A program made the position numbers and the translations under genes. Source: an uncultured Roseburia sp. (GTDB lineage: Bacteria > Bacillota > Clostridia > Lachnospirales > Lachnospiraceae). From it: a stretch of DNA of 40,840 nucleotides. Positions 9,353 through 18,118 of the stretch are shown one piece after another. The notes under the pieces are model-generated. The model saw only the letters and a list, made by a program, of their open reading frames with translations, did no database searches and was not told where the DNA came from. The stretch is from contig URUD01000025.1 of the NCBI GenBank assembly GCA_900550935.1, positions 1 to 40,840 on the forward strand, written 5' to 3'. Each line of letters starts with the position of its first letter. Positions within the stretch are counted from its first letter, which is position 1.

Positions 9353-10957
9353 ATGCCTGTAAAGTACGTCTTTGTCACCGGCGGCGTTGTTTCCGGTCTC
9401 GGAAAAGGTATCACGGCAGCTTCCCTGGGAAGACTTTTAAAAGCCCGTGGATACAAAGTGACGATGCAAAAATTTGACCCCTACATCAACATCGATCCTG
9501 GAACGATGAACCCGATCCAGCACGGAGAGGTTTTCGTAACGGATGATGGTGCAGAAACCGACCTTGACTTAGGTCACTACGAGCGTTTTATCGATGAGAG
9601 TCTGACCAAACAGTCCAATGTCACAACCGGTAAAGTTTACTGGTCTGTTCTGCAAAAAGAACGCCGTGGAGATTTCGGTGGCGGTACCGTTCAGGTTATC
9701 CCTCATATCACAAACGAGATCAAGAGTCGTTTCTACCGCAACTTCACTTCCGATGAAACACATATTGCCATCATCGAAGTAGGCGGAACCGTCGGAGATA
9801 TTGAGAGCCAGCCATTCTTAGAGGCGATCCGTCAGTTCCAGCATGAAGTCGGACATGAAAATGCCATCCTGATCCACGTTACCTTAATTCCTTATATTAA
9901 GGCATCCGGTGAATTAAAGACCAAACCTACCCAGGCAAGTGTAAAAGAGCTGCAGGGAATGGGTATCCAGCCGGATATCATCGTCTGCCGTTCCGAGCAG
10001 CCTCTTGATCAGAGCTTAAAGGACAAGATCGCTTTATTCTGTAATGTTCCAAACCAGAACGTACTTCAGAACCTGGATGTGGAATACTTATACGAAGCTC
10101 CTCTTGCCATGGAAAAAGAAAATCTCGCAAAAGTTGCATGCAATGCCTTACATTTAGAATGCCCAGATCCTGATTTAAAAGACTGGGAAGCAATGGTAGA
10201 TGCGCTCCGTCATCCAAACAAGGAAGTCAAGATCGCACTGGTCGGCAAATACATTGCGCTGCATGATGCTTACATTTCCGTTGTCGAAGCATTAAAACAC
10301 GGCGGTATCGCAGAGCGCGCCACAGTTGATCTTCACTGGGTAGACTCTGAGACCTTAAATGAGGACAACGTCGATGAGATCTTAGGCGATATGGCTGGTA
10401 TCATCGTTCCGGGCGGTTTTGGTTCCCGTGGAGTCGAGGGTATGATCACAGCTGCCAAATACGCAAGAGAGCATAACGTTCCATACCTTGGTCTCTGCCT
10501 TGGTATGCAGGTTGCCATCATCGAATATGCAAGACATGTCTGCGGATTTAACGATGCTCACAGCATCGAGCTTGATCCGAACACCACGCATCCGGTCATC
10601 GCATTGATGCCAGACCAGAATGGTGTAGAAGACATCGGTGGTACCTTAAGACTTGGTTCTTACCCATGTGTTCTGGACAAATCTTCCAAGGCATATGAAT
10701 TATACGGTTCCGAAGAGATCCACGAGAGACACCGTCATCGTTACGAAGTCAACAACGATTTCCGTGCCGCACTGACCGAAAATGGCATGAAACTCTGTGG
10801 TACCTCACCAGACGGACGTATCGTCGAAATGATCGAGATCCCGGATCACCCATGGTTCCTTGCTACTCAGGCACATCCGGAATTTAAATCAAGACCAAAC
10901 CGTCCACATCCATTATTCAAAGGTTTTGTCGAAGCCGCAGTAAAAAATACAAAATAA
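9353..10957 (+). CDS. pyrG: CTP synthase
   Basis: PyrG converts UTP to CTP using ATP and ammonia from glutamine, the last step of de novo CTP synthesis. The 534-residue product starts MPVKYVFVTGGVVSGLGKG, the canonical synthetase-domain P-loop. The C-terminal class I glutamine amidotransferase domain has GGFGSRGVEGM, the nucleophile C382 in LGLCLGMQ, and the TQAHPEFKSRP histidine/glutamate pair near the end. Length is normal. GAGGAGG lies just upstream of the ATG. The leader has no clear terminator hairpin, so the CTP-sensed attenuation known for pyrG in B. subtilis is not evident here. Transcription ends at the inverted repeat about 15 bases downstream. Confidence 0.97.
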   Translation: MPVKYVFVTGGVVSGLGKGITAASLGRLLKARGYKVTMQKFDPYINIDPGTMNPIQHGEVFVTDDGAETDLDLGHYERFIDESLTKQSNVTTGKVYWSVLQKERRGDFGGGTVQVIPHITNEIKSRFYRNFTSDETHIAIIEVGGTVGDIESQPFLEAIRQFQHEVGHENAILIHVTLIPYIKASGELKTKPTQASVKELQGMGIQPDIIVCRSEQPLDQSLKDKIALFCNVPNQNVLQNLDVEYLYEAPLAMEKENLAKVACNALHLECPDPDLKDWEAMVDALRHPNKEVKIALVGKYIALHDAYISVVEALKHGGIAERATVDLHWVDSETLNEDNVDEILGDMAGIIVPGGFGSRGVEGMITAAKYAREHNVPYLGLCLGMQVAIIEYARHVCGFNDAHSIELDPNTTHPVIALMPDQNGVEDIGGTLRLGSYPCVLDKSSKAYELYGSEEIHERHRHRYEVNNDFRAALTENGMKLCGTSPDGRIVEMIEIPDHPWFLATQAHPEFKSRPNRPHPLFKGFVEAAVKNTK

Positions 10958-10971
10958 TCGTTACGATACCA

Positions 10972-11001
10972 AAAAGGGATGCCAGTTACGGCATCCCTTT
11001 T
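10972..11001. terminator. Bidirectional rho-independent terminator, pyrG / amidase
   Basis: A perfect 12-bp stem (10972-10983 with 10990-11001) closes a six-base loop. The stem ends in four A's on the left and four T's on the right, so it can work on both strands. It sits between the convergent stops of pyrG (+) and the amidase gene (-). Confidence 0.75.
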
Positions 11002-11020
11002 CTGATGTTCTGATCTTTTT

Positions 11021-12019
11021 TTACTGTGCAAAATACACATCAATTCCGTTTGCAATTCCGGTCACGATCTTATTCTGATAATCATCTGTCGCCATCAGCG
11101 CATCTTCATTTGCATTTGTCATGTAACCCATCTCCACGATCGTGACAGGCACCTGACACCAGTTGATCCCGCTCATGGAATCCGTTTCCCATACGCCCTC
11201 ACTTTTTGCCCCGGTTGCAGCACAAAGACTGGTCAACACCGCATCGGACAGGGCTCTTGAACTGCTGTAAATATTGGAGCAATATGGATTTGCCGCGGTC
11301 GGACAGATCGTCATGGCACCGTTTGCCGCTGCGTTTTCACTTCCATTTGCATGGATCCGGATAAACGCATCCGCGTGATTGTCATTTGCGATCGCTGCAC
11401 GCTCCGAATTGCTGATATTCACATCATTGCTCGTGCGCACCATCAATACCTGATAGCCACGGTTGGTAAGCTCCTGCTGCAGTTTTAAAGAAACCTGAAG
11501 GGTCAGTTCATATTCTGCCAGTCCGCTTGCAACACCGGAAGTTCCCGATGCCACTTTTGCCTTGGTCTCGGTTGCGCCGGGACCGATCGGCTCCTGTTCA
11601 CTGTTTCCCCTGCCCTGATGTCCGGCATCGATACATACGAGTTTTCCGCCACCGGTCACCTGCGGTTTCTCCTGTTTTTCTTCCTGCTCCATTGCTTCCG
11701 TCTCCCCTTCCGGTTTTGCGGGGATTTCCGTTTCCGGCATTTCCTCGGTCTCGGTTACCTCCTCCGGCTGCTCCGTTTCTTCTGTCTCCTGTAAAAGTGT
11801 TTCCGTTTCCATCTCCGTTTCCCGCTCTGGCTCTTTTGGCTCGGTCCGCTCCTCCATCAGGGATGTGACATCAAACTCCGTCTCATTTTCAGCCGTCTGT
11901 GCCTGAGTTGGTTCCGAAGTATCTGCTGCTGTATTATTAGTCCCACAGCCACTTAAAAGAAGTGCCACAGTCATGATCCCAAGAAAAATTACACTTCCTA
12001 TTTTATGATCTTTTCTCAT
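11021..12019 (-). CDS. N-acetylmuramoyl-L-alanine amidase, lipoprotein
   Basis: A 332-residue exported cell-wall amidase of the Amidase_3 (zinc) family, cleaving the bond between MurNAc and the stem peptide. The N-terminus is a lipoprotein signal with lipobox LLSGC (Cys25). Residues 30 to about 125 form a low-complexity Glu/Thr/Pro-rich spacer, probably crossing the wall. The catalytic domain starts at LVCIDAGHQG (zinc His). It continues with AEYELTLQ (zinc Glu), IRIHANG (zinc His) and VEMGYMTN (catalytic Glu), so all expected residues are present. It ends at the shared terminator with pyrG. The acyltransferase gene lies 21 bp upstream and is probably co-transcribed. Confidence 0.9.
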   Translation of the reverse strand: MRKDHKIGSVIFLGIMTVALLLSGCGTNNTAADTSEPTQAQTAENETEFDVTSLMEERTEPKEPERETEMETETLLQETEETEQPEEVTETEEMPETEIPAKPEGETEAMEQEEKQEKPQVTGGGKLVCIDAGHQGRGNSEQEPIGPGATETKAKVASGTSGVASGLAEYELTLQVSLKLQQELTNRGYQVLMVRTSNDVNISNSERAAIANDNHADAFIRIHANGSENAAANGAMTICPTAANPYCSNIYSSSRALSDAVLTSLCAATGAKSEGVWETDSMSGINWCQVPVTIVEMGYMTNANEDALMATDDYQNKIVTGIANGIDVYFAQ

Positions 12020-12040
12020 GCTTTCATCCTTTCCATTCTT

Positions 12041-13081
12041 TTACGCGCGCTGCCCACGCAGTTTTTTCCAGCCCACGCGCAGCCCTTTTGATACATACAT
12101 GACAAACAGTGCATTTGCCGCACTTGCCACCAGATAAATGACACCCTTCTGGGCATGTGTCAGCCAGGTTATGGAATACACAAGCTGAAGCATCGCCCAA
12201 TGCGCCAGATAACAGTTATAGCTGTACTCGCCAAGGAAGGTTGCCACGTTTCCATCCAGATATTCTGTCAGGTAACCCGCTTTGGAATAAGTTAAAGTTG
12301 CTCCTGCGCCCATCAGATAGATCAGCAGCCATGACAGCTTATTTGTGCGCTCTGCCACATCCATATATCCAAAGATCATCAGATAGATCACAAGTTCCGC
12401 CATAGAAATAGCAATACGCTCGCCTTTGGAAAACGTATGTGCCGCTAATTTTTCCCCGATCTTATAACAGATACATCCTAAGGAGATCATCATCACCGCG
12501 CGTAAGATCGTGCCGCTGCATATGCCATATCTGTTATCCTGATAGAGTGCCTCATAATTCTGAAATGTAAATCCCATCAAAAAGAAAAACAGGATCGGTG
12601 CCGCCAGATACAGAAAATTCTCTTTTAATTTTTTTGCCAGCGGATACAGTAACAGCAGTGCAAACAGCATGGAGGAAATATACCACATCGGTCCGTTGAC
12701 CATATAGTCTTTCATCCCGGTGCTGCTGACTAACAATAATTCTCCATAAGATTTTGCAAAATTTACCATGCTCTGGCGCAATCCGCACTGGTCATGAATC
12801 TGCCGGATCACAAAGCAGATGACCCATGCCACATAATAATTCGGCATCAGATTTAAGATCTTGCGCTTCATAAATGATGCCGTATCTTTTCCGATCTCCG
12901 CATCCGGCACCTGATAGCGCATGGCGGTGCGTGCAAACAGGATACCTGTCACAATAAAAAAGAAATCCGTTGCCAGATATCCTGACCGGAAATGCTTTTC
13001 CCCGAAATCACCGTGATAAAATACCACTTCCACGGCAAAAAGGAATTTCAGGATATCCAGTGCCCCATTTCTGTTCTTCAT
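12041..13081 (-). CDS. Acyltransferase-3 family membrane protein
   Basis: A 346-residue polytopic membrane protein with about ten hydrophobic segments, matching the Acyl_transf_3 family (OafA-like). Seen directly: an N-terminal ALDILKFLFAVEVVFYHGDF segment with the conserved His of the family's first helix, and repeated hydrophobic stretches to the C-terminus. Such proteins transfer acetyl, succinyl or similar groups to envelope glycans, lipids or exopolysaccharide. The acceptor cannot be told. AAGGAG lies six bases before the ATG. Being just upstream of a cell-wall amidase fits an envelope-modification role, but that is inference. Confidence 0.8.
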   Translation of the reverse strand: MKNRNGALDILKFLFAVEVVFYHGDFGEKHFRSGYLATDFFFIVTGILFARTAMRYQVPDAEIGKDTASFMKRKILNLMPNYYVAWVICFVIRQIHDQCGLRQSMVNFAKSYGELLLVSSTGMKDYMVNGPMWYISSMLFALLLLYPLAKKLKENFLYLAAPILFFFLMGFTFQNYEALYQDNRYGICSGTILRAVMMISLGCICYKIGEKLAAHTFSKGERIAISMAELVIYLMIFGYMDVAERTNKLSWLLIYLMGAGATLTYSKAGYLTEYLDGNVATFLGEYSYNCYLAHWAMLQLVYSITWLTHAQKGVIYLVASAANALFVMYVSKGLRVGWKKLRGQRA

Positions 13082-13121
13082 ACATAACTCCTTGTTTCTT
13101 TTTCTTCTATAAAATAAGACA

Positions 13122-13301
13122 TCACATCTGGTGTCTTACCACTGCATATTCATCGTCAAGCTGATAATAAGGACATTCCTTGTAATGCCCCTGCATCAGA
13201 CGTGCCGCATCATCCTCGTCCATGTCAACCTCACAGTAATAGGTCTCGTCGTCCTCATCATAGACATTGTATACACAACTGTCACAATTTGATCTTGCCA
13301 T
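13122..13301 (-). CDS. Small four-cysteine protein (DUF6472-like)
   Basis: A 59-residue reading frame starts at the ATG at 13301 and ends with TGA at 13122. It begins MARSNCDSCVYNVYDEDDE. Cysteines at 6, 9, 23 and 43 (CxxC, then two singles) suggest a small zinc or other metal site. The rest is strongly acidic, and the protein ends EYAVVRHQM. I recall a conserved Lachnospiraceae family of this layout annotated as DUF6472; the name is from memory and unverified. AGGAGG lies 13 bases before the ATG, a long but usable spacing. It lies between the acyltransferase (40 bp downstream) and a hypothetical gene (24 bp upstream), all on the minus strand. Function is unknown. Confidence 0.7.
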   Translation of the reverse strand: MARSNCDSCVYNVYDEDDETYYCEVDMDEDDAARLMQGHYKECPYYQLDDEYAVVRHQM

Positions 13302-13325
13302 TGTAAGTTTCCATCCTCCTTCGCG

Positions 13326-13709
13326 CTATCTCCATGTGGAGATTACTTCATCGTAAAGCTGTTCTAAAAATTCTTTGAGCAGCGCGCGCTGCGTCTCCCA
13401 GTATTTCTCTGTGATCTCATCTCCATCCGGCATGGTCTCTGTCACATCCATGACCGCATCCAGAATCTCGGGATTTAAGTCATCCATTGCCTCGGAGACA
13501 GCCGCCTCAAAATCGCAGTATACCTCGCTGGTCAGATACAGAAAAAAGTTCTCCCGGTTGAGATTTCTCGCCTCGTAGCTTCCTGTAAAAATATCATTTC
13601 CGACCGATGCGATCTCTTCGAACTGATTTTTCACAGTCGCATATTCTACCGGACAATAACTCTCTGTAAAAAATTTATCAAAAACTTCTTTATCAATCTT
13701 TTGTTCCAT
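13326..13709 (-). CDS. Hypothetical protein, 127 residues
   Basis: I do not recognise this protein. It is acidic, has no membrane segment or signal peptide, and looks alpha-helical (MEQKIDKEVFDKFFTESY at the start, ALLKEFLEQLYDEVISTW at the end). An AAAGGA lies about 9 bases before the ATG. It is the first gene of a minus-strand run (this gene, the four-cysteine protein, the acyltransferase and the amidase) and is divergent from the DUF4250 gene. The acceptable start, ribosome site and dense packing with real neighbours support it being a gene. Function is not inferable. Confidence 0.65.
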   Translation of the reverse strand: MEQKIDKEVFDKFFTESYCPVEYATVKNQFEEIASVGNDIFTGSYEARNLNRENFFLYLTSEVYCDFEAAVSEAMDDLNPEILDAVMDVTETMPDGDEITEKYWETQRALLKEFLEQLYDEVISTWR

Positions 13710-13834
13710 CGTACCTGTTCCTTTGCTTGCTTTTTCATTATTCCTGTGCTATTTTAACATAAGTTGTTACCACTTGCATACCGTTACCGGAAAATATATC
13801 GATGATATCTCATCGAATCCGACAGGAGGCTATT

Positions 13835-14017
13835 ATGTTCGACCAGTTACCAAACGATCCCGTTATGCTTTTAAGCTTTGTCAACACACAGTTGCGTGAC
13901 CACTATTCTGATCTCGCTGCTTTTACAGAAGCCTATGAGGCTGACCAGGAGGCGATCATCGCAAAATTAAAAACCATCGACTACGAATACGATGCTGCCA
14001 CCAACCAGTTTATCTGA
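13835..14017 (+). CDS. DUF4250 small protein
   Basis: A 60-residue protein beginning MFDQLPNDPVMLLSFVNTQL and ending DYEYDAATNQFI. This matches the conserved pattern of the DUF4250 family as I recall it: a PxDPVMLLSxVNTxLRD start and a YxYDxxxNQF end. I chose the ATG at 13835 because AGGAGG ends five bases before it. An upstream in-frame ATG at 13802 lacks a ribosome site. The function of the family is unknown; the protein is soluble, acidic and helical. Its stop lies two bases from the end of the convergent metallopeptidase gene, with no terminator between them. Confidence 0.8.
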   Translation: MFDQLPNDPVMLLSFVNTQLRDHYSDLAAFTEAYEADQEAIIAKLKTIDYEYDAATNQFI

Positions 14018-14019
14018 TC

Positions 14020-14595
14020 TTAATCCGGGTGCTTTCCGTTTAAATAACTGCGCACCTGTTTCCACGCCGGATAAAACTGTGTCATATAACCCCAGAACAC
14101 GGCGTTATGACTCGGTTCCAAAATATGCGTCATCTCGTGGACTACCACATATTCCAGACATGCTTCCGGCATCTCATCCAAGGCAAGATTGATATTGATA
14201 TGACAGGTTCTGACATTGCAGGACCCCCATCTGGTCTTCATCTGCCGGATCGTGATCCCGGACACCCTCACCTGCATCACGGGCTCCCATTTTTTTACCA
14301 GTTCTTCCACACGTCTTTTTAAGGCTTCTTTTCGAAGTTTTAATTCTGCCGGGGTAAGTTCCGGTTTTTCTCCTCTTTCCTGGCTTTCCCTTTTATATTT
14401 CTCCTGATATGTCCTGATCCAGTCGATCCGCTCTGCGGCAAACCGGTAGATCCGCTCCCTGCTCAGCTGATGCGGTGCGGAAATGCAGACACTTCCATCC
14501 TCTTTTTTGATCCGAAGATACATATGTTTCATTCGTTTTTTCGTTACTGTGATCGGGATATCTTCTACCGTGATCACATACGTTTTTTCTTTCAT
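14020..14595 (-). CDS. YgjP-like zinc metallopeptidase
   Basis: A 191-residue protein of the YgjP/DUF45 group, related to SprT-like and M48-type metallopeptidases. The zinc motif HEMTH is followed by a third ligand in EPSHNAVFW. Other family marks are TRWGSCN and an LPAELxxR-like helical linker. The substrate is unknown; members are cytosolic and some are genetically linked to restriction systems, which is not the case here. The start at 14595 has no strong ribosome site but gives the usual N-terminus (VEDIPITVTKKRMKHMYLRI). It is convergent with the DUF4250 gene. Confidence 0.82.
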   Translation of the reverse strand: MKEKTYVITVEDIPITVTKKRMKHMYLRIKKEDGSVCISAPHQLSRERIYRFAAERIDWIRTYQEKYKRESQERGEKPELTPAELKLRKEALKRRVEELVKKWEPVMQVRVSGITIRQMKTRWGSCNVRTCHININLALDEMPEACLEYVVVHEMTHILEPSHNAVFWGYMTQFYPAWKQVRSYLNGKHPD

Positions 14596-14704
14596 CCTTG
14601 ACCTTCTTATCCTTTTATTTGTTCCTTATTATAACATCTGCACCGCAACTTTGTGCGGCTTTTATACAATTTCTTTCTTTTGTCTAAATCGGTAATTTTT
14701 CTCA

Positions 14705-14732
14705 TTGCAAAAGATTTTTATCATGCTATAAT
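14705..14732 (+). promoter_or_regulatory. Promoter of the glp operon
   Basis: TTGCAA (14705-14710), a 16-base spacer and TATAAT (14727-14732). The -10 is preceded by TGC, which makes it an extended -10. Transcription would start near 14739, about 27 bases before the leader terminator. Confidence 0.65.
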
Positions 14733-14765
14733 AAAGATAATAGAAAAATCATTACCGAGAGACAT

Positions 14766-14817
14766 GAGCAAGGTAAATAAAACGTCTTAGGACGTGTTAT
14801 TTCCTTGCTCTTTTTTT
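14766..14817 (+). terminator. Leader terminator of the glp operon, probable GlpP antitermination target
   Basis: The left arm (14766-14786) and right arm (14791-14810) form a long stem of about 20 bp with one bulge and one mismatch. The tetraloop is TTAG and seven T's follow (14811-14817). It lies between the promoter and the first glp gene, so it must be overcome for expression. In B. subtilis, GlpP bound to glycerol-3-phosphate allows readthrough of such a leader. A glpP gene sits at the end of this same operon. The terminator is seen directly; regulation by GlpP is inferred. Confidence 0.85.
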
Positions 14818-14849
14818 ACCCATTTGTCTCACGGAGAAAAGGAGAACAT

Positions 14850-16304
14850 ATGATGTATGATGTAGCAATTATCGGGGCAGGCGTCATTGGAAGTGCGATC
14901 GCAAGAGAATTATCCAGATATCAGGTAAACGCCTGTGTCATTGAGCGGGAAGAGGATGTCTGCTGCGGTACATCCAAAGCAAACAGTGCGATCATCCATG
15001 CCGGATTTGATGCCACACCGGGCACCCTGAAAGCCAAATTAAATGTCCGCGGAAACGAACTGATGGAGCACCTTTCCAAAGAACTTGATATTCCATTCAA
15101 ACGAAACGGTTCTCTCGTTGTATGTACCAAAGATCAGGACCGAAACGGTCTTGTTACTCTTTTAGAAAAAGGAGAGAAAAACGGGGTTCCTGGACTTCGC
15201 ATCTTAGAGCGCGAGGAACTGATCGCGTTAGAGCCAAATTTAAGCGACGATGTCACTTGTGCCCTTTATGCACCGACCGGTGGTATTGTCTGTCCGTTCC
15301 ATATGACAATGGCATTCGCTGAAAACGCCAACACAAACGGAGTTGCCTTTTTCTTAAATACCAACGTCGACAACATTCGCAAAACAAAAACCGGTTTCCA
15401 GATTGAAACCACACATACCGATACCAAGCAGACCGAAGTTTTTGAAGCAAAAGTTGTCATCAACGCTGCCGGTGTTTATTCCGACAAGTTAAACAACATG
15501 TTAAGTGAGCGCAAACTTCACATTACCGCCAGAAAAGGCGAGTACTGCCTGCTTGACAAGGATGCCGGAACCCATGTCAGCCACACCGTTTTCCAGCTTC
15601 CTTCCAAGATGGGAAAAGGCGTTTTGGTTTCTCCGACCGTACACGGAAATCTTCTGGTCGGTCCGACTGCAGTCGATGTGGATGACAAAGAAGCAGTCAA
15701 TACCACACAGGCAGGTCTTGACTCCCTTGCAGGCACCGCTTCCTTAAGTGTAAAAAATGTACCGATGCGTCAGGTCATCACTTCTTTTGCCGGACTGCGT
15801 GCACATGAGGACGGCGGTGACTTTGTCATCGGAGAGGCAGAGGATGTCAAAGGATTTATCAACGTTGCCGGCGTGGAATCACCCGGACTTTCCTCCGCAC
15901 CAGCCATCGGCGAGATGGTAGCCGCTCTGGTACGCGACATGCTCTCTTTATCCGAGAACCCAGACTTCATCCCGACCCGAAAAGGCATCCTGCATCCGGA
16001 TACCCTTTCCTTAGAGGAACGCAACAAACTCATCAAAGAGCAGCCTGCTTACGGCAATATCATCTGCCGCTGTGAGATGATCACCGAGGGCGAGATCTTA
16101 GATGCCATCCATCGTCCTCTGGGCGCACGTTCTCTGGACGGTGTCAAACGTCGTACCCGCGCCGGAATGGGACGCTGCCAGGCAGGTTTCTGTTCTCCGC
16201 GTACGATGGAGATTTTGGAGCGCGAAGTTCCTATGAGCATCTATGACATTACGAAAAACGGCGTAAACGGTGCCATCGTCATCGGACGCAACAAAGAGAT
16301 TTAG
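14850..16304 (+). CDS. glpA: GlpA-like FAD-dependent glycerol-3-phosphate dehydrogenase with BFD domain
   Basis: A 484-residue flavoprotein. It has the DAO-type FAD fold, with GAGVIGSAIAREL near residues 9-21 and GLRAHEDGGDFVIGE later. The C-terminal BFD-like [2Fe-2S] domain has cysteines 406, 408, 443 and 448. This architecture is the anaerobic glycerol-3-phosphate dehydrogenase (GlpA/LhgO-like) of Clostridia, oxidising glycerol-3-phosphate to dihydroxyacetone phosphate. I chose the ATG at 14850, five bases after AAAGGAG; 14853 is equally possible. It is the first gene of a four-gene operon with a leader terminator. Related enzymes oxidise 2-hydroxyglutarate, so the substrate rests mainly on the glpP context. 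Confidence 0.83.
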   Translation: MMYDVAIIGAGVIGSAIARELSRYQVNACVIEREEDVCCGTSKANSAIIHAGFDATPGTLKAKLNVRGNELMEHLSKELDIPFKRNGSLVVCTKDQDRNGLVTLLEKGEKNGVPGLRILEREELIALEPNLSDDVTCALYAPTGGIVCPFHMTMAFAENANTNGVAFFLNTNVDNIRKTKTGFQIETTHTDTKQTEVFEAKVVINAAGVYSDKLNNMLSERKLHITARKGEYCLLDKDAGTHVSHTVFQLPSKMGKGVLVSPTVHGNLLVGPTAVDVDDKEAVNTTQAGLDSLAGTASLSVKNVPMRQVITSFAGLRAHEDGGDFVIGEAEDVKGFINVAGVESPGLSSAPAIGEMVAALVRDMLSLSENPDFIPTRKGILHPDTLSLEERNKLIKEQPAYGNIICRCEMITEGEILDAIHRPLGARSLDGVKRRTRAGMGRCQAGFCSPRTMEILEREVPMSIYDITKNGVNGAIVIGRNKEI

Positions 16305-16319
16305 GAGAGGGAGGAAAGC

Positions 16320-17603
16320 ATGATGAAACATTACGATTTAGTCATTGTCGGCGGTGGTCCTGCTGGTCTTGCTGCTGCCGTATCCGCAAGAGATCACGGT
16401 ATTGAGAGTATCCTCATTATCGAAAGAGACAAAGAACTGGGTGGTATCTTAAATCAGTGTATTCACAATGGTTTTGGACTCCACACCTTTAAAGAAGAAT
16501 TAACCGGCCCGGAATACGCAGCACGTTTTGTTGCACAGGTTTTAGAGCGCGGCATTGAATACAAGATCAACACCATGGTCATGGACATCAGCACCATCGA
16601 TGGTTCCACTGCGAAAAAGGTAACTGCCATGAACCGTGAGGATGGCATGTTTGAACTTTCCGCAACCGCTGTCATCCTTGCAATGGGATGCAGGGAGCGT
16701 TCCAGAGGTGCCTTAAATATACCGGGTTACCGTCCGGCCGGTATCTTCTCTGCCGGAACTGCACAGCGTCTTGTCAACATGGAAGGTTACATGCCGGGAC
16801 GTGAAGTTGTCATCTTAGGCTCCGGTGATATCGGACTGATCATGGCAAGACGTATGACCTTAGAGGGTGCAAAAGTAAAAGTCGTTGCCGAACTGATGCC
16901 TTATTCCGGCGGTTTAAAACGAAATATCGTACAGTGTCTGGATGATTTCGGTATTCCGCTGAAATTAAGCCATACCGTCATTGATATCGAAGGCAAAAAC
17001 CGTGTGGAGGCTGTTACGATTGCTGAGGTTGGACCGGACCGCAAACCGATCCCTGGAACCGAAGAACGTTACACCTGCGATACGCTGTTGTTATCCTGCG
17101 GACTGATCCCGGAAAACGAGTTGAGCAAGAGTGCCGGCGTTTCCTTAAATCCGGTTACTTCCGGTCCTATCGTAAATGACAGCTTAGAGACAACCGTGGA
17201 AGGTGTCTTTGCCTGCGGCAACGTCCTTCACGTTCACGACCTGGTAGACTATGTTTCCCAGGAAGCAGCGGTTGCCGGCAAAAACGCAGCATCCTATATC
17301 AGACATGGTTCTGCCAAAGATGTAAAAACCGTTGAGATCATGCCGGTTGACGGTGTCCGTTATACCGTTCCAAAGTACATCCGTCCGACTGAAATGGATG
17401 ATACCTTGACCGTCCGTTTCCGTGTTGGTGCTGTTTACAAAAACTGTAGCATCGCCACCTACTTTGACGATACCTTAATCAGCAAACGCAAACGTCCTGT
17501 CATGGCTCCGGGTGAAATGGAACAGGTCATCTTAGATAAGAAGAAACTGGGCGAATACCCGGATTTAAGCAAGATCGTCATCAAAATCGAAGAAAACGCA
17601 TAA
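16320..17603 (+). CDS. NAD(P)/FAD-dependent oxidoreductase of the glp operon
   Basis: A 427-residue flavoprotein with a dinucleotide-binding start (DLVIVGGGPAGLAAAVSARD), a second Rossmann motif (VVILGSGDIGLIMARRM) and a C-terminal FAD-binding segment (VFACGNVLHVHDLVDYV). It resembles thioredoxin-reductase or sarcosine/opine-oxidase alpha-like oxidoreductases. In Clostridia it commonly follows the GlpA-like protein and probably passes electrons from that subunit to a pyridine nucleotide or other carrier, taking the place of GlpB. It starts 15 bp after the previous stop with GGGAGG before the ATG. The electron acceptor is not known from sequence. Confidence 0.82.
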   Translation: MMKHYDLVIVGGGPAGLAAAVSARDHGIESILIIERDKELGGILNQCIHNGFGLHTFKEELTGPEYAARFVAQVLERGIEYKINTMVMDISTIDGSTAKKVTAMNREDGMFELSATAVILAMGCRERSRGALNIPGYRPAGIFSAGTAQRLVNMEGYMPGREVVILGSGDIGLIMARRMTLEGAKVKVVAELMPYSGGLKRNIVQCLDDFGIPLKLSHTVIDIEGKNRVEAVTIAEVGPDRKPIPGTEERYTCDTLLLSCGLIPENELSKSAGVSLNPVTSGPIVNDSLETTVEGVFACGNVLHVHDLVDYVSQEAAVAGKNAASYIRHGSAKDVKTVEIMPVDGVRYTVPKYIRPTEMDDTLTVRFRVGAVYKNCSIATYFDDTLISKRKRPVMAPGEMEQVILDKKKLGEYPDLSKIVIKIEENA

Positions 17604-17621
17604 TCTATTGGAGGGATTACT

Positions 17622-17987
17622 ATGAGCACAAGAGAATTAACCTGTATCGGCTGCCCCTTAGGCTGCAGCTTAAGTGTTACCTTAGAGAATGGTGAAGTGA
17701 CCTCCGTTACCGGAAATACCTGTCCGCGTGGAGATGCTTATGCCAGAAAAGAAGTGACCAACCCGACCCGTATCGTCACATCCACCGTCCGTGTCAAAGG
17801 CGGGGTTGCCGCTATGGTCAATGTCAAAACCGCATCTGACATTCCAAAGGACAAAATCTTTGACTGCGTACACGCGATCCGCGACGTTGAAGTCAATGCA
17901 CCGGTCCACATCGGAGATGTCATCGTACCGGACGTTGCCGGCACTGGTGTTGCCATCATTGCTGCCAAAAATATTGCAGCAGTTTAA
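17622..17987 (+). CDS. DUF1667 iron-sulfur protein of the glp operon
   Basis: A 121-residue protein with four N-terminal cysteines at 8, 11, 15 and 34 in the pattern C-IG-CPLG-C ... CPRGD, typical of DUF1667. The spacing resembles an iron-sulfur or metal-binding site, like the N-terminal cluster of molybdopterin oxidoreductases. The family nearly always occurs beside the two flavoproteins found here, so it is likely a small electron-transfer subunit of the glycerol-3-phosphate dehydrogenase complex, in place of GlpC. That role is inferred from context. GGAGGG lies before the ATG, 18 bp after the previous gene. Confidence 0.82.
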   Translation: MSTRELTCIGCPLGCSLSVTLENGEVTSVTGNTCPRGDAYARKEVTNPTRIVTSTVRVKGGVAAMVNVKTASDIPKDKIFDCVHAIRDVEVNAPVHIGDVIVPDVAGTGVAIIAAKNIAAV

Positions 17988-18056
17988 CTGGTTATTTGAG
18001 GGGATTTCATATATAATAATAGCATGTACGCTTCGCGAACATTCTATTATCAAAAA

Positions 18057-18083
18057 TAAGGGTGTCAGAAAGCGACACCCTTA
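18057..18083 (+). other. Hairpin in the glpP leader
   Basis: A perfect 10-bp inverted repeat (18057-18066 with 18074-18083, seven-base loop) lies about 35 bases before the glpP start. No T-run follows on the plus strand, so it is not a standard terminator for the genes upstream. On the opposite strand it is followed by ATTTTTG. It could stabilise or process the glpP part of the message. An AT-rich TATAAT (18012-18017) just upstream has no good -35 box. Confidence 0.45.
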
Positions 18084-18118
18084 CTTCGTATGGAATCATT
18101 GTGAAAGGAATCGATCCG

